DNA of 64,000 nucleotides from Burkholderiaceae bacterium 16 (GCA_000955785.1 JYOD01000047.1:1-64000), one strand, 5' to 3'. Shown: positions 19,111 through 28,392, numbered from the stretch's first letter. The notes: a model not told the origin generated them from the letters alone. A program made the numbers and translations.

Positions 19111-19407
19111 TCACGGAATCATGCCGCACTCGAACATCTTGTTGACGATCGGCGCCGCCACCCTGTTGATGAACGCGTTGCGCATCTGCGGATCGTCGCG
19201 CAGCAACTGCACGGCTTCCTGCTCCTTCGCGGGCTTCGGCTGCCCCTGTTTCTGGGCTTTCTCCTGCCATAGCTGCTCGCAGGACGCGCGCTGGTACTTT
19301 TGAACGAGCTTTTCGGCGACCTCGTTCATGATCGGGTACTGAGCCCTGGCGACACCCGCAAACAGCAGCGCCGGCACCACCGCAAACCACAGCAGACGCC
19401 TGGTCAT
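19111..19407 (-). CDS. small exported protein, unknown function
   Basis: About 98 residues with a clear signal peptide (LLWFAVVPALLFAGVARAQ). The mature part is helical and charged, contains two cysteines (one in ASCEQLW, one in FECGMIP) that could form a disulfide, and ends with MRNAFINRVAAPIVNKM. The ATG at 19405-19407 follows GAGGAAG; the longer open frame to 19464 is not supported. It is the first gene of the operon with the DUF2092 protein and the repeat-rich protein. Palindrome site a lies 176 bp upstream. Family not recognised. Confidence 0.72.
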   Translation of the reverse strand: MTRRLLWFAVVPALLFAGVARAQYPIMNEVAEKLVQKYQRASCEQLWQEKAQKQGQPKPAKEQEAVQLLRDDPQMRNAFINRVAAPIVNKMFECGMIP

Positions 19408-19583
19408 GATCTTCCTCACTTCGTCGTGTCGATGATGGTGACGAGGCAGCGAATGTGCCGGCACTATCGCTTCCGGACGCGCTGCCTGACCCCGGATTCC
19501 CTCAGCAAGGGTCCGTCACGACCGCACGCCAGGGAAGAGCCATTCCCTCCATAGCCTATGCAACCCGCAGGGGGGCCGATATA

Positions 19584-19595
19584 GGACCATGGTCC
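19584..19595 (-). promoter_or_regulatory. regulatory palindrome site a (GGACCATGGTCC)
   Basis: A perfect 12-bp palindrome in the 205 bp between the adc stop and the start of the 98-residue gene. It is one of six related sites in the window. The only gene start it can serve is the minus-strand operon beginning at 19407. Unlike the other copies, its AAT flank is on the side away from that gene, so its orientation is ambiguous. Confidence 0.6.
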
Positions 19596-19612
19596 AATGC
19601 GCGCGAACGCCA

Positions 19613-20353
19613 TCACGCGGCGAGATAATCGTGGACCACGGTGCCCAGCCCGAGCGTCAGGTCGGTCATGATATGCACACCCGAGATCACTTCGAGCACC
19701 GGCAGCGACGCAACCGGCGCGAGCGCGTGATGAAACAGCTCGAGCCCGGCCGGCCCTTCCCAGGCCCCCTTCACGGTGATGTCTTCGCAGAAGTAGCGCA
19801 CCAGTTCGCAAATGCGGGCGGTGCCATCCACATGCGGAATGATCTTGAGCAGGAAGTTGGGTGCCGACAGCGACGCCAGGATCTTGTCGTGGTCAAGCGC
19901 CCTGTGCTTGTAACCCATCGTCGCCACGGCTATCGGGACCGGCCCGTAGCGCAACACGCCGCCGATCGTATCCTTCTCGATGCGTAGCTGCGGCGATGCC
20001 AGCTTCTTGGGAAAGCCCCAGATTTCGCGGCCCGCCGCGATCGGCGATCCATCGTCGAGAAACATCGCGTGCACGTAGCCGCCGGTTTCGCCGCGAAAGC
20101 GCACCGGGATCACCTGGCCGCTTTCCGTATAGTCGCCGAAGCCGGTCGAATCCGGCATCCGGATAAATTCAAACTTCACGACCGGGTCGGTCATCTCCAG
20201 CGGGGCGGGGATGACGGCAGCCAGCGCGGCAGGATCGGTCCGGTAGGTAACGATCAAAAACTCGCGATTGATAAAACGATAGGGTCCCGGCGGGAACGCG
20301 GGACTCGTGAGCGGCATCGCGAAGGCGAGCCGCTTGATCTCTGCTTCGGTCAT
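19613..20353 (-). CDS. adc: acetoacetate decarboxylase
   Basis: 246 residues; converts acetoacetate to acetone and CO2. The Schiff-base lysine is in [12 protein letters not shown] (K116, with K117 next to it as the pKa-shifting neighbour). R30 and E77 match the positions of the other active-site residues of the clostridial enzyme (R29, E76). The start follows AGGAAC. It is 25 bp downstream of the patatin-like gene and probably co-transcribed from the promoter at site b. Some family members act on other beta-keto acids, so the exact substrate is not certain. Confidence 0.9.
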   Translation of the reverse strand: MTEAEIKRLAFAMPLTSPAFPPGPYRFINREFLIVTYRTDPAALAAVIPAPLEMTDPVVKFEFIRMPDSTGFGDYTESGQVIPVRFRGETGGYVHAMFLDDGSPIAAGREIWGFPKKLASPQLRIEKDTIGGVLRYGPVPIAVATMGYKHRALDHDKILASLSAPNFLLKIIPHVDGTARICELVRYFCEDITVKGAWEGPAGLELFHHALAPVASLPVLEVISGVHIMTDLTLGLGTVVHDYLAA

Positions 20354-20378
20354 GGCGTGTGTTCCTGTTGACGGGGCG

Positions 20379-21521
20379 CTACGAGGTCATGTCGTAAATG
20401 CCGATCCCGCTGGTAAGCGCCAACGCTTCCTTCCACTTCGGACTGGCGACGGCGCGGCGTGCGTCCTCAAGCCCGCCGTTCCACAGGTCGGTCACCGTGG
20501 CGCGCGAGAATTCGTAGTCCTTGAAATCGGAGGATTGCGTGTTGTGCCGGTTGATGAAATGCAGCAGCGCGACGGTGCCGCGCGTGCTGATCGCCGTGAG
20601 CCGCTCCACATCCGGATCCGACTGTAGCGCCTTGGGCAATTTGTCGATGACACGGCGCAGTGCGCCGCGAAGGCCTTCGATTTCCCTGACGCGTGTCGTG
20701 TTGAAGCGCGTCTTGCTTGCATACTGGATGTCCTTGACTCGTTCCTGGACCTGCCGCAGATTCTGCGGCATCTCGCCCGCCCCGCTGAATACATCGACCT
20801 GCAAGACCAGCGCCCCCAACCGGAAGTTCTCATCGACGATGTACCACAGCGGCGAGTTCGAAACGATGCCGCCATCCCAGTACAGTTCCCCGTTCACCTC
20901 CACGGGCGGAAATCCCGGTGGCAGCGCACCGCTCGCCATCACGTGCTCGGGCCCGATCTGCATCTGCGCGTTGTCGAAATAGACCGAGTTCCCCGAGCGC
21001 AGGTTGACCGAACCCAGCGAGAGCCGCACATCCTTGCGGTTGATCAGGTCGAAGTCGACCAGTTTCTCGAGTGTTGCCTTGAGCGGCCGTGTGTCATAGA
21101 AACTCAGGGCTTCAATGCTGCCGTCGGGTGCCAGGAAAGGCGGGGGAACCCGTGGCGTGAAGAAGCCAGGAACCCCGAACGTTACCGAGGATGCCGCGCT
21201 GAAGACATTCAGCATCGGACGCCACGGGTCCAGGTAGGCAGGTGGAATAAATGGCGCATGCGCCGACATCCGGTCCCAGAATTCGCTCAGGCGCTCCACG
21301 CGGCGCTCCGGCGCATTGCCCGCGATCAGCGCGGCATTGATCGCCCCGATCGAAACGCCGGCAACCCAGTCAGGCATCAGGCCGCAGTCGGCGAATCCCG
21401 CGAAGATGCCCGCCTGGTACGCGCCCAGCGCGCCGCCGCCTTGCAGGACAAGAACCGTATGGTCGAACTTTCCCGCGAGCGCGGCTGCATCCGAAGGGGT
21501 CGCTTTGTTTGGCTGCGCCAT
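20379..21521 (-). CDS. patatin-like phospholipase with DUF3734 tail
   Basis: About 380 residues. It contains the patatin catalytic dyad: an oxyanion loop [12 protein letters not shown] (28-38), nucleophile S57 in GVSIG, and the aspartate in [12 protein letters not shown]. The C-terminal third, including [19 protein letters not shown] and [11 protein letters not shown], resembles the DUF3734 extension of bacterial patatins. It is probably a lipid acyl hydrolase at the inner membrane. The ATG at 21519-21521 starts the conserved part; the upstream open frame to 21779 crosses palindrome site b and is unlikely to be coding. It pairs with adc, suggesting a lipid or ketone-body turnover unit. Confidence 0.88.
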   Translation of the reverse strand: MAQPNKATPSDAAALAGKFDHTVLVLQGGGALGAYQAGIFAGFADCGLMPDWVAGVSIGAINAALIAGNAPERRVERLSEFWDRMSAHAPFIPPAYLDPWRPMLNVFSAASSVTFGVPGFFTPRVPPPFLAPDGSIEALSFYDTRPLKATLEKLVDFDLINRKDVRLSLGSVNLRSGNSVYFDNAQMQIGPEHVMASGALPPGFPPVEVNGELYWDGGIVSNSPLWYIVDENFRLGALVLQVDVFSGAGEMPQNLRQVQERVKDIQYASKTRFNTTRVREIEGLRGALRRVIDKLPKALQSDPDVERLTAISTRGTVALLHFINRHNTQSSDFKDYEFSRATVTDLWNGGLEDARRAVASPKWKEALALTSGIGIYDMTS

Positions 21522-21746
21522 GATGGTTCCCGGGGAATGGAGCCGGTGGTGAGACGTGGTGAGATCAAGGCGTGCATCACCCGCGGCGACAGCGCCGCTC
21601 TCAAGACCGTGCGCACGGCCTGGCGCCTTGGCTCCGGCACGGCTCGCCGTCGCAAATGCTGGCACGAGAGGCTGAGAGGCGGCGCACGCCGCCTGCCAGA
21701 TACCACTCAACTGGAAAAATAGTCCGCGTGCAATACGACGGCAATT

Positions 21747-21758
21747 GGACCTTGGTCC
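21747..21758 (-). promoter_or_regulatory. regulatory palindrome site b (GGACCTTGGTCC)
   Basis: A perfect palindrome except for the central T-T, 225 bp before the patatin start. Read in the gene direction it is GGACCAAGGTCC followed by AATTGC. The sequence GACTAT, a possible -10, begins 22 nt downstream, placing the palindrome near -40. Confidence 0.7.
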
Positions 21759-22203
21759 CATCCGATCGGGAATTCGCACATCCGGCTGGCCTCACCCATT
21801 TGGGTAAAGCCGCTTTCGTAACTTTCGCAATCGAGACTAATGCCTTTTACAAAGGGACGACAGCGCCTAAACTTTTTTTGCCCATATGCCACTTGATAGC
21901 TGGTTTGCCCGGGCCGCCAGTGATGTTTCACTCACTCCGGCGCCCTGTCGCAAGCCAGTATCCGCCAGCAGAAACGGAATTGCGTCGTGTTTCAGGAACG
22001 CAATGCGCAAGAAATCAAAGAGGGGTATGGGACAGGTTCGCTTCATGGCCCAGCGGAGATGTCCGGTAACGAGCACCTTGTTGCAACGGTGCAACCACCA
22101 GATTCGACCGCATGCGCGCTGAGTTGCTCGTCTGCTCGCCGGCTTGCCGACGGCAGCGGGTTCGCGCAGGCCGCGCGAACCACTGACAGGGGAGCACGGC
22201 GCC
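21759..22203. other. intergenic region without a supported gene
   Basis: Several short open frames exist on both strands but none has a ribosome site plus protein-like composition. A small inverted repeat (GTTGCA-ACGG-TGCAAC, 22080-22095) lies about 110 bp before the sensor kinase start and may be an operator. Nothing else is recognised. Confidence 0.4.
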
Positions 22204-23754
22204 ATGACCATCGTTCACACCGCTGCCGTCCTGGAGGCTGCGCTCATCGCACTGTTGCTGATGTTGCAGTTCCGGCGCGCGCGCGACCGCCAGGCACCCG
22301 CAACCAGGGATGCGCCGATCACCCCGGGTCTCGGCGCCGCAAAGCCGCCGCACCGGCCTTTTCCTTTTACTTTTGACTTCCTGCGCGCCCGTGTCACCGG
22401 TGTCGCCAACGCAACCCGGGAGCAGCAGGCCGCAGGAGCGCCCGCGGAACAGCCGTGCCCTCGCGAGGCGCCAGGATCTCGCCAGTCCTGGCGGCAGAGC
22501 TGGCGCCCCATCCGCGCGCGCCTCGCGGCCGCCGAGGGATTCCGGCGAATCACCGTTCACCATGAACCGCATGAAGTCCTCGCGCAAGCACGCGGCGATC
22601 TGCCAGAAAGCTCCCGCGACGCCACGCGGCGACCGCAGCGCGACGAGACATTGCGCGGCACGCTGGAACTGCTGCCGTTCGCCATACTGGTGACGAATGC
22701 GCATGGCCGGATTGTGCTGGCCAATGCCGGCGTGGAATCGCTCTTCGGCTATCGCCAGGATGAGCTGATCGGCGCTAGCGTGGACGCGCTCGTTCCTGGA
22801 TTGCAGGGCGACCCCGATCCCACCCGCCGTGCCGACACTGTAGACGCGCCGCGGGCCCGGGCGATAGGCGCTACGCGTGACCTGTTCGCGCGGCGCAAGG
22901 ATGGCACCGAATTCCCGGCGGAAATCACAGCCAATCGCGCTTCGTCCGACGGGGACCCGCTTACGCTGACAGTCATCATTGACCGGACAGAGCGGTACGA
23001 ACTGCAGCGCAACAGGCAGGAGCTCGCCCATCTGACGCGCGTCTCCACGCTCGGAGAACTGGCAAGTTCGCTCGCGCACGAATTGAACCAGCCGCTCACG
23101 GCCATCCTGAGCAACGCACAGGCAGCCCAGCGATTCATGGCGACGCAGCCGATCAATCTTGCCGAAGTGCGCGAGATCCTGCGGGACCTGGTCGAGGACA
23201 ACCACCGCGCGAGTGAAGTGCTTCGCAGGATCCGTGCGCTCGTCAAGAAAGGCGAACTCGAGGCGGCGCCCCTCAGCCTTGCCCGCGTCATCGGCGACGT
23301 GGTCCTGCTGGTGCACAGCGACGCGATCGTGCGCGGCATCCGCGTGCTGCTGAACATCGACGCCGGACTGCCGCCCGTGCAGGGCGACAGCGTCCAGGTG
23401 CAACAGGTCGTGCTGAACTTGTTGCTTAACGCCTTCCACGCGACGGAGTCCCGCTCGGCCCACGATCGCGAGATCCTGGTGGACGCCGCGCTCGATGGTG
23501 CCGGCATGGTGCGCGTCTCGGTGCGCGATCGCGGGCCCGGCCTCGCCGCCGACAAGCTGGACAAGCTCTTCAAGCCGTTTTATACGTCGAAGCGCGACGG
23601 GCTCGGGCTCGGGCTCTCGATCAGCCGCACCATTGTTGAAATGCATGGGGGCCGTATCTGGGCGGAAAACAACACTGGCCAGGGCGCCACCTTCCATTTC
23701 ACCTTGCCCATCGCCGCCGAGACCGAGCTACTTCACTCCGGACAACGACCATGA
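22204..23754 (+). CDS. PAS-domain sensor histidine kinase, FixL-like
   Basis: About 516 residues. One N-terminal membrane segment (HTAAVLEAALIALLLMLQF) is followed by a low-complexity Pro/Arg-rich linker (about 25-145). A PAS domain (about 150-270, with LLPFAILVTNAHGRIVLANA and LFGYRQDELIGASV) precedes a HisKA domain with phospho-accepting H292 in SSLAHELNQPLTAILSNA. The HATPase_c domain has VVLNLLLNAFHAT, RDRGPGL and GLGLGLSISRTIVE. The class resembles FixL and StyS-type kinases, but no haem-binding histidine can be assigned. The ATG at 22204 follows GGGGAG. It overlaps the response regulator by ATGA at 23751-23754. The signal is unknown. Confidence 0.9.
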   Translation: MTIVHTAAVLEAALIALLLMLQFRRARDRQAPATRDAPITPGLGAAKPPHRPFPFTFDFLRARVTGVANATREQQAAGAPAEQPCPREAPGSRQSWRQSWRPIRARLAAAEGFRRITVHHEPHEVLAQARGDLPESSRDATRRPQRDETLRGTLELLPFAILVTNAHGRIVLANAGVESLFGYRQDELIGASVDALVPGLQGDPDPTRRADTVDAPRARAIGATRDLFARRKDGTEFPAEITANRASSDGDPLTLTVIIDRTERYELQRNRQELAHLTRVSTLGELASSLAHELNQPLTAILSNAQAAQRFMATQPINLAEVREILRDLVEDNHRASEVLRRIRALVKKGELEAAPLSLARVIGDVVLLVHSDAIVRGIRVLLNIDAGLPPVQGDSVQVQQVVLNLLLNAFHATESRSAHDREILVDAALDGAGMVRVSVRDRGPGLAADKLDKLFKPFYTSKRDGLGLGLSISRTIVEMHGGRIWAENNTGQGATFHFTLPIAAETELLHSGQRP

Positions 23755-24425
23755 ACCACGCCAAACCAACCGTCTTCGTGGTGGATGACGACGACGCAGT
23801 GCGCCGGGCGTTGACACGCCTGCTCCGCTCCGCAGGCTACCGGGCCGAAGGGTTCGGATCGGCGCTCGAGTTCCGTGCGTACCTCGAATGCGGTCCGCCC
23901 GCGGACTACAACGCCTGCCTGGTACTCGACGTGCAACTGCCTGACTTGAACGGACTGGAGTTTCAGCGTGAATTGCGCGGAGCGGGCATGCCGCTGTCGA
24001 TCATCTTCCTCACCGGACACGGCGATATCCCGATGAGCGTCAGCGCGATGAAGGCGGGCGCGACCGACTTCCTGGTGAAGCCGGTCAGCGATACCGACCT
24101 GCTCAATGCCATCGAATCCGCATTGGGGAGCGCGTCGCAAGCGCTCGCGAGCCGCATCGAAATCGAATCGATTCAAAATCGTATCGAGCGGCTCACGCCG
24201 CGCGAGCGGGAAGTGCTGGCGCTGGTGGTCGAAGGCCGCCTGAACAAGCAAATGGCATGCGAACTGGGCACCGCCGAAAAGACCATCAAGGTCCACCGTG
24301 CCCGCGTGATGAAGAAGATGGAGGCACACTCGCTGGCAGAACTGGTGCGGGTCACCGATAAGGCCGGCATCCAGCCTCCGCCCCCTCACCTGCCCCAGAG
24401 TCCCGAGTCAGTCACGGCCGCATGA
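23751..24425 (+). CDS. FixJ-family response regulator
   Basis: 224 residues. The receiver domain (about 1-125) has the acidic pocket DDDD (12-15), phospho-acceptor D60 in LVLDVQLPDLNG, TGHGD and the lysine of FLVKPV. The LuxR-type helix-turn-helix (about 155-212) has LTPREREVLALVVEGRLNKQ and ELGTAEKTIKVHRARVMKKM. It is encoded with and overlaps the sensor kinase gene, so it is its cognate partner. Relatives such as FixJ, StyR and TodT activate from palindromes near -40. The six GGACCWWGGTCC sites around this gene make it the best candidate to bind them; that assignment is inference. Confidence 0.92.
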   Translation: MNHAKPTVFVVDDDDAVRRALTRLLRSAGYRAEGFGSALEFRAYLECGPPADYNACLVLDVQLPDLNGLEFQRELRGAGMPLSIIFLTGHGDIPMSVSAMKAGATDFLVKPVSDTDLLNAIESALGSASQALASRIEIESIQNRIERLTPREREVLALVVEGRLNKQMACELGTAEKTIKVHRARVMKKMEAHSLAELVRVTDKAGIQPPPPHLPQSPESVTAA

Positions 24426-24460
24426 CAGCACCTGCCGGGCCTGCCCCCATCCGTGGATCT

Positions 24461-24745
24461 TCAGTTGCATCCCTGATGACGGGCAGTCTTGGCACATGTC
24501 TTCCCGCTCGGACTTGTGTATACGCCCTTGCCATTCTTGGTCTTGGCCTCTCCACCCTTGCTCGTCTCAGTCGTCGTCACGCCATTCTGATTTTTTTCGG
24601 ATACGACGGCGTTACCCGTGTTCCGGTTATACGCACCGGCCGATTCTCCATTGTTGCAATCGACAACACCACGCGCGTTCGTGGTGCATTCGGCAAACGC
24701 ATTCGAACAAAGCATCACGCATGCCAACAGAGCTAGAATTCTCAT
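24461..24745 (-). CDS. small secreted protein, unknown function
   Basis: 94 residues. A signal peptide (MRILALLACVMLCSNAFA) is followed by a hydrophilic mature part with four cysteines, two near the N-terminus (ECTTNARGVVDCNNG) and two near the end (KTCAKTARHQGC), suggesting disulfides. The middle is Gly/Thr/Lys-rich. The start follows GAGGGG. It is convergent with the response regulator gene. No family recognised; the composition is typical of small periplasmic proteins common in Burkholderiales. Confidence 0.7.
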   Translation of the reverse strand: MRILALLACVMLCSNAFAECTTNARGVVDCNNGESAGAYNRNTGNAVVSEKNQNGVTTTETSKGGEAKTKNGKGVYTSPSGKTCAKTARHQGCN

Positions 24746-24845
24746 GGCTACCCCTCGTTATGGCTGGCACAAACACCTTGCGCCAACTCGTCCTGTACTA
24801 CAGAGTAGGCCATTACCGGCAGCGTCCCGGGCATCCTGCAAACAC

Positions 24846-25838
24846 ATGCCGATCGATTCGTCATGCACCCGATCCAAGTCGGCTAATGCACGCAAGGGCC
24901 GTGCGGCCTGTGCACGCTTGGCGGCACATGCCGTGCGGCGCCTCCGGTACGCGAGCGCCGGCATGCTCCTCATCTGGGCCGCCACCTCGCCCGCACAGGA
25001 AATGGAGCCGCGCGCCTATTCCGCCGTGCCGGTCGGAACGAACTTCCTACTGGTCAACTATGCGCGATCGAGCGGCGAGGTGCTGCTGGATCCTTCGCTG
25101 CCGGTGACCGACCTGCAAGCCACGATCAATGCCTACGCAACCGGTTACTCCCATAGCTTCGGGATTGCGGGACGGACGGCGAGCGTCGCCGTGCTGGTTC
25201 CATACGCCAACGCGAACCTGACCGGCAACGTCGAGGGCGTGCCGGGGCACGCCTACCGGTCAGGCATGGGCGACCTCAGGATGAGATTGGCCGTGATTCT
25301 CCTGGGTGGCGAGGCTCTCACGCCGGAGCAATTCGCGCGGCGCAACCCCACCGCTTCTCTCGGCGCCAGCCTGAGCGTGGTCGCGCCGACCGGACAGTAC
25401 CTGCCGTCGCGGCTGGTCAACGTCGGTTCGAACCGCTGGGCATTCAAGCCCGAGATCGGGCTGTCCCAGCCGATCGGCAACTGGTTCGTGGAGGGAATGG
25501 CGGGCGTGTGGTTCTTCACCGACAACAACGATTTCTTCGGCGGCCGGCGCCGCAGCCAGGATCCGCTTCCCGTACTCCAGTGGCATGGGGGCTATAACTG
25601 GCGGCCCGGGCTTTGGCTCGCTACCGACGTGACGTACTTCACGGGCGGCCGGACAAGCGTAAATGGTGTCCAGGACCAGGATCTGCAACGCAGCGTACGC
25701 TACGGCGCCACGCTGTCCGTTCCGTTTGCGGCGCAATGGTCCGCCAAGCTCGCCTGGTCGCGCGGGCTGACAGCGAGCGTCGGTGGCAACTTCCAGACCT
25801 TTTCCATCACGCTTCAATACCGGTGGTTCGACCGCTGA
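24846..25838 (+). CDS. outer membrane transporter, MetA-pathway phenol-degradation (Phenol_MetA_deg) type
   Basis: About 330 residues. An Arg-rich N-terminus and hydrophobic segment (ASAGMLLIWAATSPAQ) form the signal peptide. The mature part reads as a beta barrel: alternating segments such as VVAPTGQYLPSRLVNVG, WAFKPEIGLSQPIGNW, DVTYFTGGRTSVNG and the terminal ITLQYRWF. This matches the PF13557 family of channel proteins near aromatic or alkane degradation genes. No catabolic genes are adjacent here, so the substrate is unknown. The start is uncertain: 24846 gives the signal peptide, while an ATG at 24744 would overlap the divergent small gene. Confidence 0.75.
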   Translation: MPIDSSCTRSKSANARKGRAACARLAAHAVRRLRYASAGMLLIWAATSPAQEMEPRAYSAVPVGTNFLLVNYARSSGEVLLDPSLPVTDLQATINAYATGYSHSFGIAGRTASVAVLVPYANANLTGNVEGVPGHAYRSGMGDLRMRLAVILLGGEALTPEQFARRNPTASLGASLSVVAPTGQYLPSRLVNVGSNRWAFKPEIGLSQPIGNWFVEGMAGVWFFTDNNDFFGGRRRSQDPLPVLQWHGGYNWRPGLWLATDVTYFTGGRTSVNGVQDQDLQRSVRYGATLSVPFAAQWSAKLAWSRGLTASVGGNFQTFSITLQYRWFDR

Positions 25839-25855
25839 CCTGCCGACCTGCTGAA

Positions 25856-26617
25856 CTATCGGCCGAGATGGGCGAGCGCGTCGCGCATGGGCGCAAGCGA
25901 CACCGTGACCATGCCGTTGAGCGGCGTGCTCATCTCCTCGATCAGGAAAATCGCCCCTGAAGTCGATAGCGCGCACATCATCAAGGCGGCAATGATAGTC
26001 CCGTTGCGGTCGGCGAACATGCCAAAGGTGCCGAACACGATGGAGAGCCAGAGCACCAGCACGATCAGCAGGGATATCGGGATCGTAGCCTTCGTCTGCA
26101 GCAACGCCAGCCAGCGCGCGGCAAACACGTTATCGACAATCTGGAGGGCTTGCGCCTTCAGTTGACGCTGCTGGTCATCGCGGGGCGCCAGTGCCTCCAC
26201 CGCGCGCTGGAACTCTTCCAGCTTGCCGACCGCCTCGGCGTTACCCAGGCTCCTCAGCTGTGCCGCGTCTCCGGACTCGAGGATCTGGACCTTTTCCGTG
26301 TAGATGCTCTTGAGCAAGCCCCGGACCACCCGCGCTTCCGGTCCATACTTGGCCAGTACGCGATCGAGGTGGATGACGCTGGCGGAATTCTGCACAAGCT
26401 CGGCGCTGGTGGTGTCAAACGTGCCCTTTGCCGACGACACCAGCAGCCCGAGCACCAGCGCGGCCATCGTTGCGATCAGGCCGGTCGCCATCTTGACAAC
26501 ACTGATGGACTGATCGCTGAGGTGGTGTGGCGGCAGTATGGCGCGCACGCCCATGCCGACCAGCGAACTGCCGAATACACACACGAACACGATCAGGGCG
26601 ATGACGAGGTGGTTCAT
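25856..26617 (-). CDS. DUF4239 membrane protein (bestrophin-like domain)
   Basis: 253 residues with two hydrophobic segments near the N-terminus (about 3-22 and 40-62) and two near the C-terminus (about 178-198 and 205-225), enclosing a cytoplasmic helical region rich in charged residues. The arrangement and the SDQSISVVKMATGLIATMAALVLGLLVSSAKG segment region match DUF4239, described as bestrophin-like, so a role in anion flux or stress response is possible but not shown. The start follows GGAGGG. Site c lies 241 bp upstream and is oriented towards this gene rather than the divergent K+ channel gene. Confidence 0.8.
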   Translation of the reverse strand: MNHLVIALIVFVCVFGSSLVGMGVRAILPPHHLSDQSISVVKMATGLIATMAALVLGLLVSSAKGTFDTTSAELVQNSASVIHLDRVLAKYGPEARVVRGLLKSIYTEKVQILESGDAAQLRSLGNAEAVGKLEEFQRAVEALAPRDDQQRQLKAQALQIVDNVFAARWLALLQTKATIPISLLIVLVLWLSIVFGTFGMFADRNGTIIAALMMCALSTSGAIFLIEEMSTPLNGMVTVSLAPMRDALAHLGR

Positions 26618-26858
26618 GCTTCAACCCTCCGCATGTGGTCATGAGCACAGCGCCCGTGGGTATCCACAGCGGTACCCACGGCCAGTGCGGCCCAGCGGAC
26701 CCGGCCTTGCCCCCAATCCACAGGAATTCCCGCTGCCTCACGCGGCACGCTCCCCGGGCGGCTGGTGCGACACATTGCGATGGCACGCGCGGCGACGGAG
26801 CGGCATTGGAAAAGAGGCGCCCAGCCATATCTTGCTCCCCGCGCGGCATGACGCAATT

Positions 26859-26870
26859 GGACCAAGGTCC
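26859..26870 (-). promoter_or_regulatory. regulatory palindrome site c (GGACCAAGGTCC)
   Basis: The site lies in the 359-bp divergent space between the DUF4239 gene and the K+ channel gene. AATTGC flanks it on the minus-strand downstream side and CTATG on the upstream side, the same polarity as sites b and d, so it should drive the DUF4239 gene. A possible -10 (GATATG) starts about 27 nt downstream. I see nothing else in this space. Confidence 0.65.
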
Positions 26871-26976
26871 CATAGTGCCGGTCCCTCAGTGGTGGTAGCT
26901 TCACTGCGCAATGCGTCGAGACAGTGCATCGCAGCCAGCGAGGCAGTGCCGGCTTCCGATGCGGATGGGAGCGGCT

Positions 26977-27678
26977 ATGGCACATGCGCGATGGTGGCAC
27001 GAGCATGCCGCGCAACTGCGCGTCGGCAGCATGATCACTCTCCTGGTCCTGCTCCTGCTGCTCGTGTTCGTCATCCCGTTTTCTGTCTCGCCAAACAGCA
27101 TCTACACGCGGTTCATGCGGGACATGCTCCTGTCGCTGATTCTCCTGACCGGGGTGGCGGCGGTATCGGACCACCGCCTGCAGTTCCTGATGGTCGCGCT
27201 GGTCGCCAGTGCGGCCATCCTGGTCCGCTGGACGGGATGGCTCTTTCCGTCGGGCAACATGCCAGGACTGCTCGGCGAAACGGCGCTCATTTCACTCGGC
27301 CTTCTTGGCATCGTCATCGGGATCAAGGTGTTCGGCCCCGGCAGAGTGACATCCGACCGGGTCCTGGGCGCCGTCGCTCTATATATTCTGATCGGCGTCG
27401 TCTGGGCGGAAGCCGATCAGCTCGTCAGCATTCACGTTCCCGGCGCCTATGCCGGAATCCCGGACGCCAACGCGCCCCCGGATCACTCGATCTGGCTCTA
27501 CTTCAGCTTTGTCACGCTGACGACGGTAGGCTATGGCGACATCACGCCGGTCGCCCCTCCTGCGCGGGCGCTTGCGATTCTTGAGGCGCTGATCGGCCAG
27601 CTCTATCCAGCCATCGTGCTCGCGCGGCTGGTGTCGCTACGGGTCGCGGGCGAAGGGTCCGGCGCGAACCCATCGTGA
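26977..27678 (+). CDS. potassium channel protein (Ion_trans_2 pore)
   Basis: About 233 residues with several hydrophobic segments and a pore loop with the selectivity filter TVGYGD (in LTTVGYGDITP), followed by a final membrane helix (ILEALIGQLYPAIVLARLV). The shape is a compact voltage-channel-like protein without an RCK domain. Start choice: the ATG at 26977 is preceded by GGGAG at 5 nt; upstream ATGs at 26911, 26959 and 26965 are possible. It is divergent from the DUF4239 gene. Together with ClC and DUF4239 it suggests control of membrane potential or ion balance. Confidence 0.87.
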   Translation: MAHARWWHEHAAQLRVGSMITLLVLLLLLVFVIPFSVSPNSIYTRFMRDMLLSLILLTGVAAVSDHRLQFLMVALVASAAILVRWTGWLFPSGNMPGLLGETALISLGLLGIVIGIKVFGPGRVTSDRVLGAVALYILIGVVWAEADQLVSIHVPGAYAGIPDANAPPDHSIWLYFSFVTLTTVGYGDITPVAPPARALAILEALIGQLYPAIVLARLVSLRVAGEGSGANPS

Positions 27679-27714
27679 ACGATGCCGGAGAGTCCGCCGC
27701 GCCGGGACTCTATG

Positions 27715-27726
27715 GGACCAAGGTCC
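27715..27726 (+). promoter_or_regulatory. regulatory palindrome site d (GGACCAAGGTCC)
   Basis: The site is 186 bp before the glycine-zipper gene at 27913, with CTATG upstream and AATTGC downstream. AATACT, a possible -10, starts about 26 nt after the palindrome. It is the only copy facing the + strand. Confidence 0.7.
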
Positions 27727-27912
27727 AATTGCCTTTGAACACCAGCGAACCCAATACTACCTGCAGCCGTGGCGAACCGCGAAGCATCGTGGGCGCATCA
27801 ATGCGCATGGGCGTCCGCAGCCACCAGCCGCCTCTGCACGAGATGAGCGGCCCACCACCCCTGATCAATCGGGCGGCGATGCCGTAGCGAAAGACACCCG
27901 GAACCTGGAGCC

Positions 27913-28392
27913 ATGCAGCGAACTGCTCGAACTCTAATCGGCTTGGCAATCGCGTCGCTGGCATCGGCCGCAGCGGCGCAGCAGCCCATCATCTACCCCG
28001 CAAGGGGACAGAGTCCGGAGCGCCAGCAGACCGATACCGGCGAATGCCAGTCGTGGGCGCAGCAATCCACCGGCGTCAATCCTGTCGCGCTCGCGGAGCG
28101 CATGGCCAACAGTCCGCCACCTCAACAACAGCAAGGCCGGCTCTTCCGCGGCGCCGGGGGTGGCGCATTATTCGGAACCGTGATTGGCGGGGCTGCGGGC
28201 GGCCACTGGGGCGAGGGAGCCGCGATCGGCGCGCTCGTCGGCACGATGGGATCCGGCATGCGTATGCGGCGCGAACAACAGCAAATGGACATGCAGCAAC
28301 AAGGCATGCAGCAGCAGGCGTCGGGCCAGCTTTCGACATACAACCGTGCGGTGGCGGCATGCATGACTGGCCGTGGCTATACGGTCGGGTAG
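27913..28392 (+). CDS. exported YMGG/glycine-zipper protein (copy 1)
   Basis: 159 residues. A signal peptide (LIGLAIASLASAAAA) is followed by QQPIIYPARGQSP and ECQSWAQQSTGV. A glycine-zipper hydrophobic hairpin (GGGALFGTVIGGAAGG to GALVGTMGSG, about 80-115), a Gln/Met-rich stretch and a terminal NRAVAACMTGRGYTV follow. Glycine zippers of this kind insert in membranes. It is a clear paralogue of the protein at 40026-40499, sharing the mature N-terminus, the zipper and the C-terminal motif. It is expected to be controlled from site d and may be co-transcribed with the next two genes. Confidence 0.82.
   Translation: MQRTARTLIGLAIASLASAAAAQQPIIYPARGQSPERQQTDTGECQSWAQQSTGVNPVALAERMANSPPPQQQQGRLFRGAGGGALFGTVIGGAAGGHWGEGAAIGALVGTMGSGMRMRREQQQMDMQQQGMQQQASGQLSTYNRAVAACMTGRGYTVG

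Noticed and set aside
21867..22211. 114-codon minus-strand frame and overlapping + frames before the sensor kinase
   Set aside because: No ribosome site, mixed composition, and mutual overlap in several frames; treated as intergenic.
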